From Incurvaria masculella (Eukaryota; Arthropoda; Insecta; Lepidoptera; Incurvariidae): a DNA stretch of 64,000 nucleotides. Every line of letters begins with the position of its first letter. The stretch's first letter is position 1. The notes under the pieces were generated by a model, which ran no database searches, had not been told where the DNA came from, and was given only the letters and a program-made list of their open reading frames with translations. The translations under genes and the position numbers were made by a program. The DNA lies in assembly GCA_946894095.1 (NCBI GenBank), contig OX335651.1, positions 8,454,501-8,518,500 on the forward strand, written 5' to 3'. Of this stretch, positions 52,286 to 63,125 are shown piece by piece.

Positions 52286-52834
52286 GTAGGTGGCCCAACC
52301 CGGCGGCCTCAACTCATTTGCGGGCACGGTACAAAACCGTGCTGTTGCGCTCTGGGACCTTCTCTGTTTCTAAGAATAAGACAGGCTCCGTGATGAGGAA
52401 GATGCAACCTGTCCACAAAAAAGACAATGTGCATAGTGTATGATTTGGTAAGATTTACGAAAATTTTAATTTCAAAACGACTTATAGCTAAAAGTAAACC
52501 ACGACCGCTGTAGTCAAAAATCTAACAAAAACCAAATAGATTATAAATTTTGATGAAATAAGCTATGTCTGATAACTAATCTTTTTAAGATGTTCTTACT
52601 TTATCATTGCGTAATCTACCTCCAAAGTTATTGTATAAAACGCGCGAAAAATCCAAACTTTCGGACCTTATAACTTGGAAACCAAACACAATTTTACAAT
52701 GCCAACGGTCATCAGACATCTAGTTCAATCAAATAAAGCTATTTTGAGCAAAATTTTTGATCTCTGACAAGAAATATAGGCGTGATCTTCTTTCCCCTTT
52801 TGTATGGGGAGATGAGCGGGATGGGCCGCCTTAA
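52286..52834 (-). mobile_element. TTAA-type MITE (family C), copy 3, inverted
   Basis: Reverse complement of the other copies: 'gtaggtggcccaacccggcg' at the left, 'agataactaatctttttaag'-type interior, GATGGGCCGCC-TTAA at the right (52831-52834). The left TTAA is mutated. Confidence 0.9.
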
Positions 52835-53203
52835 TATTACGATACTTAAATAATTACCAAAATGGACCAAACTCAGCCCTTTTCAATATGGGGCAGGAGG
52901 AGCTGCCTGCCAAATATTCCCCTTCAAATGTTATTGATTCCATCAAAAGCAGGTAAATCGTGTCACGATGAGTCAGCGTCTATATAGTTAATGAATTTCA
53001 GATGATGATTCGCAGGTGAAAATAAGCATTACTTTCCTGTTTATTTGAAAATTAAATTAAAAAAATCACCACCCAATTTGGTCTGTAAACATGGTATTAT
53101 AACCAGTATGGTGGTCGTTTTTTTTATTTGGAAAAAATACTAAAAAGAAGATGGCGAAAGGAAGAAATTACCGCGGTACTTGTTGTTCACGATTTTCTTG
53201 TTC
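52835..53203. other. No gene recognised
   Basis: AT-rich spacer; nothing recognised. Confidence 0.4.
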
Positions 53204-53290
53204 GCTTTGAACATTGTCTATTCGATTCGATGGTACAAACTCGTTCGTTCGTAGGGTAAACCTCGTTCCACCTAGTAAGTAAGCAAAAAG
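53204..53290 (-). mobile_element. SINE body fragment, 5S subfamily
   Basis: 'tcgatggtacaaactcgttc' and 'ccacctagtaagtaagcaaa', the central block of the SINE in reverse, with the 5S-subfamily 'agtaagtaag'. Confidence 0.6.
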
Positions 53291-53397
53291 TTGTGCGAGC
53301 TGTTGGATACAACATACAACCTTTTGCAGGTTGAATTATGTGGGATGAATTATGAATAATATTAAACTTATGTAACTTACTTAAGTGCCTTATTTAT

Positions 53398-53470
53398 TGG
53401 ACTGGAGAAAAATTAGAGAGGCGTATGTCCAGCAGCGGACTAAACACGCTGACTGACAGACTGACTGACT
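53398..53470 (+). pseudogene. LINE 3' end fragment
   Basis: 'aactggagaaaaattagaga'-type sequence, 'ggcgtatgtccagcagcgga' and a GACTGACAGACTGACTGACT tail. This equals the last 70 bp of the LINE remnant at 61011-61250, including its GACT repeat tail. Confidence 0.75.
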
Positions 53471-53610
53471 TATTTATTGATATAACAATTATATGTTACA
53501 CTTTATAACGTCTTACTAAGACACGTGGCGAAAATCGCCATTTTTATTCTGTGTTTTCTTAGTACATAGCGTTAGCCCCAAAGTTTGTTTCGTATTGGTG
53601 GGCAACAGCC

Positions 53611-54158
53611 TTAAGGCGGCCCATCCCGCTCAACTCCCCATACAAACGGGGAAAGAAGATCACGCCCATATTTATTGTCAAAGATCCCAAATTTTGCTCA
53701 AAATAGCTTTATTTGATCGAACTAGATGTCTGATGACCGTTGGCATTGTAAAATTGTGTTTGGTTTCTAAGTTATAAGGTCCGAAAGTTCGAGTTTTTCG
53801 CGTGTTTTATACAATAACTTTGGAGGTGGATTACGCAATAATAAAGTAAGAACATCTTAAAAAAATTAGTCATCAGACATAGCTTATTTAATCAAGATTT
53901 ATAATCTATTTGGTTTTTTTTAGATTTTTGACGACAGCGGTCGTGGTTTACTTTTAGCTATAAGTCGTTTTGAAATAAAATTTTCGTAAATCTTACCAAA
54001 TCATACACTATTCACATTGTCTTTTTTGTGGACATGTTGCATCTTCCTCATCATGGAGTCTGTCTTATTCATAGAAACAGAGAAGGTCCCAGAGCGCAAC
54101 AGCACGGTTTTGTACCGTGCCGCGAATGAGTTAGTCCCGCCGGGTTGGGCCACCTTAA
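53611..54158 (+). mobile_element. TTAA-flanked MITE (family C), copy 4
   Basis: 548 bp, TTAA at 53611-53614 and 54155-54158. Termini are GGCGGCCCATCCCGC and CGGGTTGGGCCACC. The interior is closely similar to copy 1 at 31368-31900. Confidence 0.93.
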
Positions 54159-54261
54159 GTAAACACCATGTACTCGTATGTTTCGACCAATCGACGAGAA
54201 CCCTAAAATATTATATATTAGGCTAAAAACTATTGTTATTTGAGTTGAGATCGTACAAAAG

Positions 54262-54350
54262 TTTAAATTGAATTCCACGGCCAGCCATAACATCGCCGAT
54301 CCAGTACCCGACTGCGCCCAATGTCGCTTTACCATGGGCGTCTCGCCGTT
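54262..54350 (-). mobile_element. 5S-like SINE head fragment
   Basis: 'ccacggccagccataacatc', 'gatccagtacccgactgcgc' and 'ccaatgtcgctttaccatgg' match the complement of the 5S-like head; the body is missing or unrecognisable. Confidence 0.5.
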
Positions 54351-56279
54351 GGGTTACGAAGCGACGGATTCATTCGGTCTACTTTTACGATCTACTATTT
54401 TATCGGACGTGGAAGAGATCGGATCTTTATAATATCTTACGCCATTTAAAATTGCAGAGTAATGACAAAAATATATTATAAGGGAGGCGTGCACAATCTC
54501 TGGTTAGTGATAATTTTAAAATTAAAATATATCCGTCCTTATTATTCGCCTGGATAAGAAAAAAGATAGATCTACATATAGTAACCATAACTCTAATTCA
54601 TTCAATAAACCAGATATTGTGGACTCCAGAATTTGTTTACGAATGTACATATCGTTTCCATTCGGCCAGAAAATGTTACAAAAAAAAGATATCGATGCGT
54701 TCGGAGTGAAACTTTCCTCAGTAAATGTTTATTAACAGCGGAATCAATTTAATGTATCGGGCACTTCTGGGTGGAAATATGCTCGTGTGTTCGACGAAAG
54801 TGCGATTGCAATATGTCGGCGTGTCACTGGTTTTGGCAACTCTGTCCGGAGCCTTTTGAAATTCATATATTTAACTTTAACGGTATACGGAGTGCACTAA
54901 AGTGTCCCAAGTTCGATGTCCAGCGTCCAATATTGTAACTTGTGAACCGTAAAAAATATGGTTTTCAATTAGTCAGGATATACCTGTTAAGACTAACAGA
55001 CAAATTTGAGATCTCTTTCTGTCATGCTGAGGTCAACCATAGAGTAAAAGGGACTAAGAAATGCCTTCTCTTTTCATTTCTCTTACATTTGATAGGAACA
55101 TATTGTACTATCAAACCGTTGTGAATTATTTTACGAAATGAACACTAATTGTCGGATTTTTATGATGAAATGGTAGTTGTGTTAGTTTCACCATCAAAAG
55201 AAAAACTTGATCCTACAGGTAAATTGATATTTTGTTCTAATGCTCGAGGGTGCGCGAGGGACACGACACTTCCTGTGTTCTTAAAATATATTTTGGACCA
55301 AAGTGCGAGCAAATGATGGACAATTCAAACTATTTTCCGAAACTCTTTTGCAGTACAATTTGTAATTGTAAGTTTCGTTTTAAATCATGCCGTCAGTAGA
55401 AACCCGTTTAATCTTTTAAAATCAACTTCTAAATATCATTAATATTATTAGAAAAATATAATAAATAAAAAAGTGGTCTCGCTAGAAGCTAGACATAATT
55501 GTTTAACTGTTTTTGATTCTGGTACTGATATAAGATACCGATACTTTTCATTGTTATTATTTATATAAATACAATTGTTTAATTTATATTACTTTACTTT
55601 TGCTATGAGGATTAGCTTGTTAGTAAAATTTCATGATTATAAGTATGTATACATATATAACTATATCCCGTGTACCTGTGTATATATACATATATAGATA
55701 TTGATCAGCGAGTTTGCGAGCATTAAAGTATGTGACCTAAATGGCCGTATTTTTTATTTCGTTATTTTACTTAGTATTTGATATATGTAATTTTCTAGTT
55801 GATAGTTCGACCATTTTTTGAGAAGATTCTTGATGGAATATGAAGTGCTCAATAAGATTTCGATTTTTCCTTTTGAGGTACGGAAAACTAATAAATAAAA
55901 CAATTTCCACATTTTGTCTCGAAAACATTAGCACTAGACTCCAATAAAAGTGTTGCGTACACTGTCAAAGGTAATAATACTATTAATATTTCAGTTCGCG
56001 CCACTCGGCTCCCATTAGTTAGCACAGGGCGAACTATTCATAAATTCTCAAACACGTACATTTTGTTAAAATTTTACTAGAAACATTGAAAGATCAAAAT
56101 GGTAAGAGGAACGCCAATTTCAGTATTTTTTCAGGGTTGCGAAGAAGTAGCATACTTATAAAATGATGAAAAATACGAATTATTTTTATTGTTTCTGTTT
56201 CTCTTCCTGTTAATTTTTCTGTTCCTGTTAATTTTATTCTGACCCGGAATAGCCTATGTTCAATATAATAAATAAGATA
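54351..56279. other. No gene recognised
   Basis: AT-rich with short frames. An AT microsatellite-like run (GTATACATATATAAC, TGTATATATACATATATA) lies at 55645-55700. No gene or repeat recognised. Confidence 0.45.
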
Positions 56280-56630
56280 TACCAAATCATCTTACTATCC
56301 AGGAATCCACGTAAAAGGAATACAATTCGGTCCACTGCATTTCTTCCCGTGCGTGTCGTAAGAGCCGACTAATTGATTCGTCGGTCTTGGTTCCCTTTCC
56401 TGACTTACTCGGTAGTAGGGTAAATCCCACCCAGGTTGGTACCATGACATTGAATGAACGATGGTCGAAGCGGCAATGAAAATTGTCCGTGTATTCCATC
56501 CATGTCAAATGTAGCTGTGCAATTAAATGAAGTTCCTGATATCGCACCTAGTTCCCAATAGGTATATTGGACGTATATCATCACAGTAGGTGTAATATTA
56601 GCCATTCATGTACAGTCACATTAAAAAACC
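56280..56630 (+). mobile_element. SINE, 5S subfamily by body, head replaced or lost
   Basis: Body: 'tgacttactcggtagtaggg', 'cccacccaggttggtaccat', 'aagcggcaatgaaaattgtc' and 'cgcacctagttcccaatagg', with tail 'gccattcatgtacagtcaca' and an A-rich end. A stretch 56305-56390 lies where the head should be and does not match either head. Confidence 0.8.
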
Positions 56631-56984
56631 AATGGTTTAAAAAATACAAATAAAATATAATCATACGAGGGGTCTCGAAACCATGCCCCTAACACCAGAT
56701 ACCAAAGGTCTACGAGCTGCTTCTACTCAGATTGTATCCATTCAACTCAGAATTCCCTAATTACACTATTAATCTCGGTACGTTTCAATGTGTTCTCATT
56801 TAAATTACCTGTGACGTCGAGCTCAAGGCTTCAACTAAGTCATCTAATCGAAATTGCGGGCCGCTAGAGACCTTTGCGCAGAGTTCACTTACGAAATGTT
56901 AAATTTAAAACGCGTATTGTGAAAATTTCATACAAACTTACGAACGCAGGCTGCGAGAATGTTTATCTTTCTTTCTTTATCCAT
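56631..56984. other. No gene recognised
   Basis: Mixed-composition spacer, nothing recognised. Confidence 0.4.
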
Positions 56985-57266
56985 ATCCTTACTAATGTTA
57001 TAGATGCGACAGTAACTCTATCCGTCTGTTACGTTATCAAGCCTAAACTGTTGAACATATTTTGATGGAATTTTGTATGGAGAGAGTATCGACATTTGGA
57101 GAGGACATAGGCTATCGTTTGTGGCGAAAATCAATCTTAACAGTAGTGAAAAGGGGGATGAAAATGTGAATGGGGAATTCATGTAACATACAATTTTAGA
57201 TTTAACCCACTGATCAGAGAAAATTTCAGCGTGAAATCGGCCCGAGCAGAGCCAAGAACCTCACCT
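56985..57266 (-). repeat. LINE-related dispersed repeat (family H), reversed
   Basis: Reverse of 33168-33393: 'cttactaatgttatagatgc', 'gtctgttacgttatcaagcc', 'gaaatcggcccgagcagagc' and 'ctcacctagtt'. Confidence 0.65.
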
Positions 57267-57271
57267 AGTTA

Positions 57272-57470
57272 TAAATATAAAAATAAATAAATCTTATCCT
57301 TTTTGTGTCCTCCTAAACCGCTGGACCGATTTTGATAACATTTTCTGTGTGTGTTTGAGGGTTCTTAATGGTTTCGATTCACAATTGGGACCGGTAGGTA
57401 GGGTTGTTCTCCCATAAATAATCCAAAACGAAAAAGACCCGAACGGACCCGGGTACCACAGCTAGTATTT
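57272..57470 (-). repeat. Second family H-like repeat, reversed
   Basis: In reverse it begins 'actagctgtggtacccgggt' and ends with the complement of 'ccgctggaccgattttgata'. Same head-and-tail design as its neighbour, so two such copies sit in tandem. Confidence 0.6.
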
Positions 57471-57716
57471 TATGATAATTATTTCAATAACATTTACTAA
57501 CTCTTCACGAAGATCGAATTTTTTCTGCGTGGTAATTTATTAGTAGGTAGCTCGAAGCATAATTTTTCTTAAACGAAATGAAAAAGAAACACAAGTAAAT
57601 AACATTCCGTCCGGTCCATTATGCCGTTAATAACTTGACGTTTTACTAAAGAAACATTGGCTCACTCTCCACGTTGTCTCCGCCCAGCCAGCCGCTCGGG
57701 TGCCGGCTCCGGTGGG
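57471..57716. other. No gene; GC-rich shoulder before CGG tract
   Basis: The last 60 bp are GC-rich ('cgctcgggtgccggctccgg'). Nothing else recognised. Confidence 0.4.
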
Positions 57717-57718
57717 CG

Positions 57719-57789
<71 letters not shown>

Positions 57790-57793
57790 AGGC
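57717..57793. repeat. (CGG)23 trinucleotide repeat
   Basis: 57721-57789 is 23 perfect CGG units, preceded by GGGCGGG and followed by AGGCGCGGGTCGAG. It is by far the longest pure microsatellite in the window. On either strand it would encode Gly, Ala or Arg/Pro homopolymers. TTGACTAATTAATTTAATTA follows at 57822, so this GC/AT junction could be regulatory. Confidence 0.97.
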
Positions 57794-58314
57794 GCGGGTC
57801 GAGCGGTGCGCTGGTATTCTTTTGACTAATTAATTTAATTAAGAGCAGACACGGGCTATTGGGAATGTTGCCAATTCCGGAGGCGGGCTTTTTAAGCGTT
57901 TTTAAAGCTGTTTCATAAATTTTTTTAGGCGCTGTTATCTATTTCTTCATTGAAATTAATTATTATTTTAACTTGTGTCAGTTAAAATCATTTACCTCAT
58001 TATTTAAAATGACGTAATATTCAAAAGCAAAATGTGAATAATTGGTTACCTCTGATTTTGCATTCGTCAATATTTTCTATTCCAACATATGCAGGGTGTT
58101 ATCGAAGGCATAGTTAAAACGTCAACCAAGTATTCCTATGCATATTCGTAACAAAAAAGGTGAATACAATTTTGTTGTAAGAATCGTCCTCACCGTGCAT
58201 TTTCTGGTAGGTATTTACAAAAATGTATGGGCAGGACGAATTTAAATTGTAACCCTTTATTTGGCAAAGATTTTTAGTTTAAACAGAAAGATTAAATTGA
58301 TTATAGACGAACAA
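57794..58314. other. No gene recognised
   Basis: ATTA-rich sequence directly after the CGG tract, then AT-rich spacer. Confidence 0.4.
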
Positions 58315-58348
58315 TCGTGAACCGTGATCCAACGATCACGGTTCACGA
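58315..58348. repeat. Perfect 15-bp hairpin
   Basis: Left arm TCGTGAACCGTGATC (58315-58329), loop CAAC, right arm GATCACGGTTCACGA (58334-58348); no mismatches. The loop is too short for a typical microRNA precursor. Confidence 0.97.
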
Positions 58349-59429
58349 ATTTTCTGATGTAAGCTCAGACCCACCATCACAAGATTCTTCATTTTAAAAC
58401 CTTAATTTACTCTCCTAAAGTGTCGCAGATACTTGTAACAACTGTGAGCTCGGCAAATCAGGTGCTGACACCATCTTAGCTGACCCTAATTCACCGTCCG
58501 TACTAGCTTCGTTTCCAGTACATGCGCTAGGTAGCCCATTTCAGCAAAACAGTTCAAATAGTTACACCAACTCTCGACACTCGATAATTTTCACCAATGA
58601 ATAAGTGGCCATGTGGCTGGATCAGATATATTCGTGACATCGGTAATAACGTCATATCGAACTTATATTTGCTTTACATCAACAGCAGTGGCGTTATCCT
58701 GAGCAACATCTATAATTATAGCACAAGCGGTCTCTTCACTTTAGGAAACTTCGCCCACAATCCCTTCAACAGCTTCCTGATAGATTTCCTTTAGCTTGTG
58801 AGATAGGTAAAGTGTGTTGTCTATGGTCAGGGATCCTCTGTAAAAAGGACAGCAGTGCTCCGATTAGTGCGTTCCATTCTAGCGTCGTTACCAGCATAAC
58901 AATTTAGGGAATTTAGTAGGACTTGCTCAAGGTGCCCTTGGCGGTTGAACAACCGTAGTGGCTTTAGAATATACGGCGTCTATGTTCTATACTTAAGATA
59001 CCTAAAAATAAGCATCACCGTTAGCCTTCAACTTCCTCCTTTAACGTTAAGATACACGTTTAAATTAATACCCGTTAAACTTTCTCAATCTTCCTAGCCT
59101 ACTTTGAGCTATCAAGTTAAACGTCCATATGTATAAACCAACGTTGGTACATAGGAGGTACCGTGAAAAGCCGGCGGCGCTTGCATGCGTGCGTTGGACA
59201 GGCAAGCTCGGGGCCCGAGCAAGCGAGTGTTATTAAAATGAACATTTAATATCACGACAGGTGTGATGGATGGCAACACAGGCGGCAACGGAACTACATT
59301 TTTTCGTTGACCCGCTAAAACGAAGTCCAATTAAGGACACCCTCTCACCCTGCACCGCTGTACTTCTACCATAGCTCTTGCATTTAATTTGCACCCTTGT
59401 TGTTTTTTTTTTATTCATTATCCTCGCCG
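58349..59429. other. No gene recognised
   Basis: Unique-looking DNA with short frames; nothing recognised. Confidence 0.4.
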
Positions 59430-59700
59430 GTCTTTTTTTTTTTAAAAGCTGAGGACCAAAGGTGATCAGAAAAGCCAAATACACCTCGCCTCGCGATATC
59501 ACACTCAGCGAGGCACCATACAAGCGGATTTGCGGACTATCGAGCTTGTTCAAATTACGCTTGAAGACTTATAGGTTTGAGGAAAGACACCTGCCAGCTG
59601 CCTGCCGTTGAGAAACAGTTCGTTCTCAAGAACCTAATATCAACCGCAAAGGATTGCTCTGCTCTGATTTTCTGCGGCAGGTGCTCTAGGAACCTTTTCG
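59430..59700 (-). pseudogene. Non-LTR retrotransposon 3' remnant
   Basis: On the minus strand 'DIRFLRTNCFSTAGSWQVSF' parallels 'DIRVLRTNPF...RRVCFLKP' of 34602-35010. Further on, 'SPQIRLYGASLSVISRGEVY' parallels 'SPQIRWSGASLSVVWRGAV'. It ends in an A-rich tail on the minus strand (T-run at 59434-59443). Same LINE family, opposite orientation. The upstream 59701-59803 part of the open frame is unassigned. Confidence 0.72.
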
Positions 59701-61010
59701 GTAATTCTTTCTTCCGATTTTTGTTTGCAATTGCAGAAGCGAGCTCGCCCTCGATCTTGAAATGAGTAAAATTAGCGTCGCATGCCACAGACGTAAATAA
59801 CATGTCAATATTAAGGACATAATGATCTCAGACAAAAGAACAAGACACAAGCCGTCGTGTAGCTGTTGATAACATGGGACCTTCCGGCTCCATCATCAGA
59901 ATCATCTAGTTAAATGAAATCGGAAAGGACAAACAAAAATGATACACCATTTTTTAACTTTTGCATTATTCTAGAAACCTTAAATAAAACAACATATCTT
60001 CTCCCGCTTTAAGCAATGTACCGTGTGCGCTTGTCGAATAAAAAATGTGTTATATATGCTAATGGGTTGCAAATCTAACGACATCCTCATGACCTGATGT
60101 CAAATTGTTTGTGCAGGTACAGTCTACGCTACGTAGTTTCGTCATATCTACGCAAGATTTGCATCAGTCACGTTGCCTGCCATAAGCTATTATCACAAAT
60201 ATGCGTTGCTCTCTGTAGTATATATTGCCTGCACGTACCTCGAGACGCATTAAAACCCAGTAAATCATACCAGTCACCGTAAATTACTTCAGTTGGGAGC
60301 AAAATCGAGCTACCTCGCTGCGAAACATTTCCGAAACGAGGAAGTGCCGTGCACAGCTAACACTGCAGAGTTCATTAACATCTTGGAAACATCAGCTTGG
60401 TTTTTATATTTGTCAGCCTCGGTAACTCGGTGACGCGACATCTCAGTATACTATAATTTGAATTACGCAATACTAGGTGCGGTCGTGTTATGGATTGGTG
60501 AAAGTCCGACCGTAGCACCTTGGGAGGGCAGTTGATTCCGGAAAACAAATTGCCTGCCCATGTCTGATTCTATGATTAATGTGGATTTCACATAAAACCT
60601 AGCGGTTGGGAGCCTAGCCAGCTCCCTAATCTCAAGATTTAAGAGAAAGGGATAGCTTGCTAACGTCACACCAGTGTTGAATAGAGAATATCAAAGTTCA
60701 CAGATGGCGTTGCAATTCACATTTCAGAATAAGATTCAGGTAAGCCATTTGCACCGGTTTTAAATTGATAGCTATTAATCCTTGCATTAATTCGAATCGA
60801 CCATTGAATACAAGTGACTGACTGACTAGGAACGTAAGTCCTATATTTAAGATATATATTTTTGATGTCTAATAGCTATCAAAAATTCAGATTTGAACAG
60901 CCATCTAAAAATTAAGAGTAAGAGAGTAAATTTGTTTCGAAGAGTTGCGTATTGCATGAGCAGCTTTTAATGACAATGTTAAAAATTACATTTGCGTCCC
61001 TCTGCACCGG
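59701..61010. other. No gene recognised
   Basis: Short frames only; no repeat recognised. Confidence 0.4.
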
Positions 61011-61252
61011 ATGGCTAAGCTCAAGTGGCAGTGGGCTGGTCACGTCAGCCGAAGAGACCACGGCCGTTGAAGTATCCGTGTCCTAAACTGGCGGCCGTGG
61101 ACAATAAAACGGAGACCACCCGCCAGTTGGGACGACTACATCAAGTGCGTCGGCGAGAAGCAGTGGTTCCGAACCGCTGAGGGACTGGAGAAAAGTTGGA
61201 GAGGCGTATGTCCAGCAGTGGACGCAGACACGCTGACTGACTGACTGACTGT
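61011..61252 (+). pseudogene. RTE-type LINE 3' end remnant
   Basis: The frame from 61011 reads 'MAKLKWQWAGHVSRRDHGR' and stops at TGA 61068-61070. The same frame then goes on 'RVLNWRPWTIKRRPPASWDD', 'EKQWFRTAEGLEKSW' and 'GVCPAVDADTLTD'. This is the conserved C-terminus of an RTE-like LINE protein (K.W.GH..R......R...W.P....RRPP..W.DD). It ends in a (GACT)n tail, as RTE-type elements often end in short tandem repeats. Inactive, 5'-truncated. Confidence 0.87.
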
Positions 61253-61466
61253 CCCTCCGCAATTAAGGCATCAGCGGGAGTAAAGTCACAGAAGAAGGGA
61301 AGGCGCAAAATTTCACATATTATTCGAAATATAATATGACGCCATGTTATTGGCTTCTTTGTTCCTCAAAGAAACAAGTTTAGTAGGGCGAGGGGTAGTT
61401 CTTGGCTGTGCTTCAGAAATCCCTGAAACTTTACATTCATTAATTTCTTTGATATCGATAGCTCTT
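61253..61466. other. No gene recognised
   Basis: Spacer between the LINE remnant and the foldback element. Confidence 0.4.
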
Positions 61467-61875
61467 TCCCATTTTTGTCATTAAAAGTTATAAGAACTTT
61501 AGCTACACTTTAGTAAAAACTTTCGTCATAGGCAACGACTGAGCCGACTCAAACGTGAGACTTTTTCTCAGACAGTATCCTGGCTGTGACTCGATAAACA
61601 TTTGAAAGTGGACATACTAGCTTCTATAATTTTTTTAGGCGATAAGGCTAAGTAGTCAATCGCTCTGTTGAGCTTGACTATAAACTTATTATAAAACATT
61701 TGTGTAATGTAGCTAGTATTATTATGTCCACTTTCAAATGTTTATGCAGCCACAGCCAGGATACTGTCACAGAAAAAGTCTTACGTTTGGGTCGGCTCAG
61801 TCGTTGCCTATGACGAAAGTTTTTACTAAAGTGTAGCTAAATTTCTTATAACTTTTATAGATAAAAATTGGAATT
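61467..61875. mobile_element. Large foldback element
   Basis: Two arms of about 160 bp (61467-61623 and 61711-61875) are inverted copies with few differences. The left arm has 'agctacactttagtaaaaac', 'ttcgtcataggcaacgactg' and 'cagtatcctggctgtgactc'. The right arm has the complement of the same blocks. Loop 61624-61710. Non-coding. Class not identified; a target duplication is not obvious. Confidence 0.93.
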
Positions 61876-62914
61876 TATTTTAAGATTAATTTTTTGTTAA
61901 GTTTTTTAACATAGTCATCATACGTTTTTAATTTAATTATCCATAATTAAGCTTTTGTATCCCATACATTACAAATATTTATAAACAACTTTAGTCCTCG
62001 AGGGATCAACCACTTTTGTTCCAAGGCTACAGAAATTGTATTTAAAATGCAATTAATGCATATGGACGAAAATACAGTTATAAACACAAATTATACTGAT
62101 ACCATGTTACTATACCATGCTATAAGTATATAAAATACATTTCATGAGTAAATATACTTTTTCGTACTAAGCAAGTACTTGGATTGTTTCAACTAATGTG
62201 ATATGTATTTAGAATCGACAATGCGTTCAGTGTAATAACAACGTAAGTAAATCAACATTGAATTATATTTAAAAATAACTAAGACGAATTTCGATACTTC
62301 AAAAAGTATATATTTAGATTGATGGTCCATCCATAATTTAATGTAAGACAAAACTAAAAGTCTCTTTTTTTTCTCCAATTAGACATAAAAAAGTTCGAGC
62401 ACAGAATATGAGCGTTAGATATTTACTGATATAGGTTTCCAATAAAGCTGGACCATCAATGCATCTTTCACCTTTTTTTAAATTCCAAAATAAGTAATTA
62501 TTTAAATACTATCAAAAATGTTTTCACTTACGCCCTTGTGGAGCTGAATGCAGCCTGGTGTTATCACGCCCTTAAATAAATAGCTTATTAGTTTAAAATA
62601 ACCCTTAAGTATTGCCTTAGAATTCTATTTCATTACAATTCTGTTTCTCCCATCATGAATTTTCATATTATTTATAATCATCTGGATAAATGAAGAAACA
62701 ACAAAGCAATCAAGCTAATAACAGCACTTGTTATTATTGCCATGAGCGAATGAATCTGCAGACATTTTAAAATAAAGCGCTCGTTGGACTGCTGAAAGTA
62801 ATAACTCAGAACTATTAAAGCCATTAGCACAAATCAAACTGCTTTCAGGATGCACAGCGCTTTCAGCGGAATTAAATTTGCCTTTTATCTGGTAATGTGC
62901 ATATGAAGTAGGGG
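61876..62914. other. No gene; possible regulatory tract 62640-62900
   Basis: AT-rich. 62190-62240 resembles the transposon terminal sequence of 11010 in reverse ('aatgtgatatgtatttagaa'). 62640-62900 is unique sequence with several ATTA/TAAT cores and balanced composition, enhancer-like. Confidence 0.35.
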
Positions 62915-63125
62915 TTGCACATTATTTCATGGGCTATGAAAATGCCTTTCTCACACTCGTGTGCTCACGCGTCCGCCTCCGCACCGCCTATCCGCCGCTT
63001 TGTTACCGCACCGCCCCCACCGCCGCGTCGCCTCCGCCCGAAGGTAAGTAGTCTCGTGGGCATAACTCGTGGGTTACAGGAAAAACGAACTGTTTTCATC
63101 ACTGTTCGCATCGATCAAGCTTAAA
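62915..63125 (+). other. GC-rich tract with splice-donor-like site
   Basis: 62950-63042 is C- and CpG-rich ('ccgcaccgcccccaccgccg') and ends at CCGAAG-GTAAGTAG, a near-ideal 5' splice site (cut after 63042). The open frame before it is Pro/Ala/Arg-rich. It could be a 5' exon of a plus-strand gene extending right. No acceptor or later exon is visible in this window. Confidence 0.3.

Noticed and set aside
55640..55720. Possible replication origin or matrix attachment region
   Set aside because: Only an AT dinucleotide-rich run; no specific evidence.
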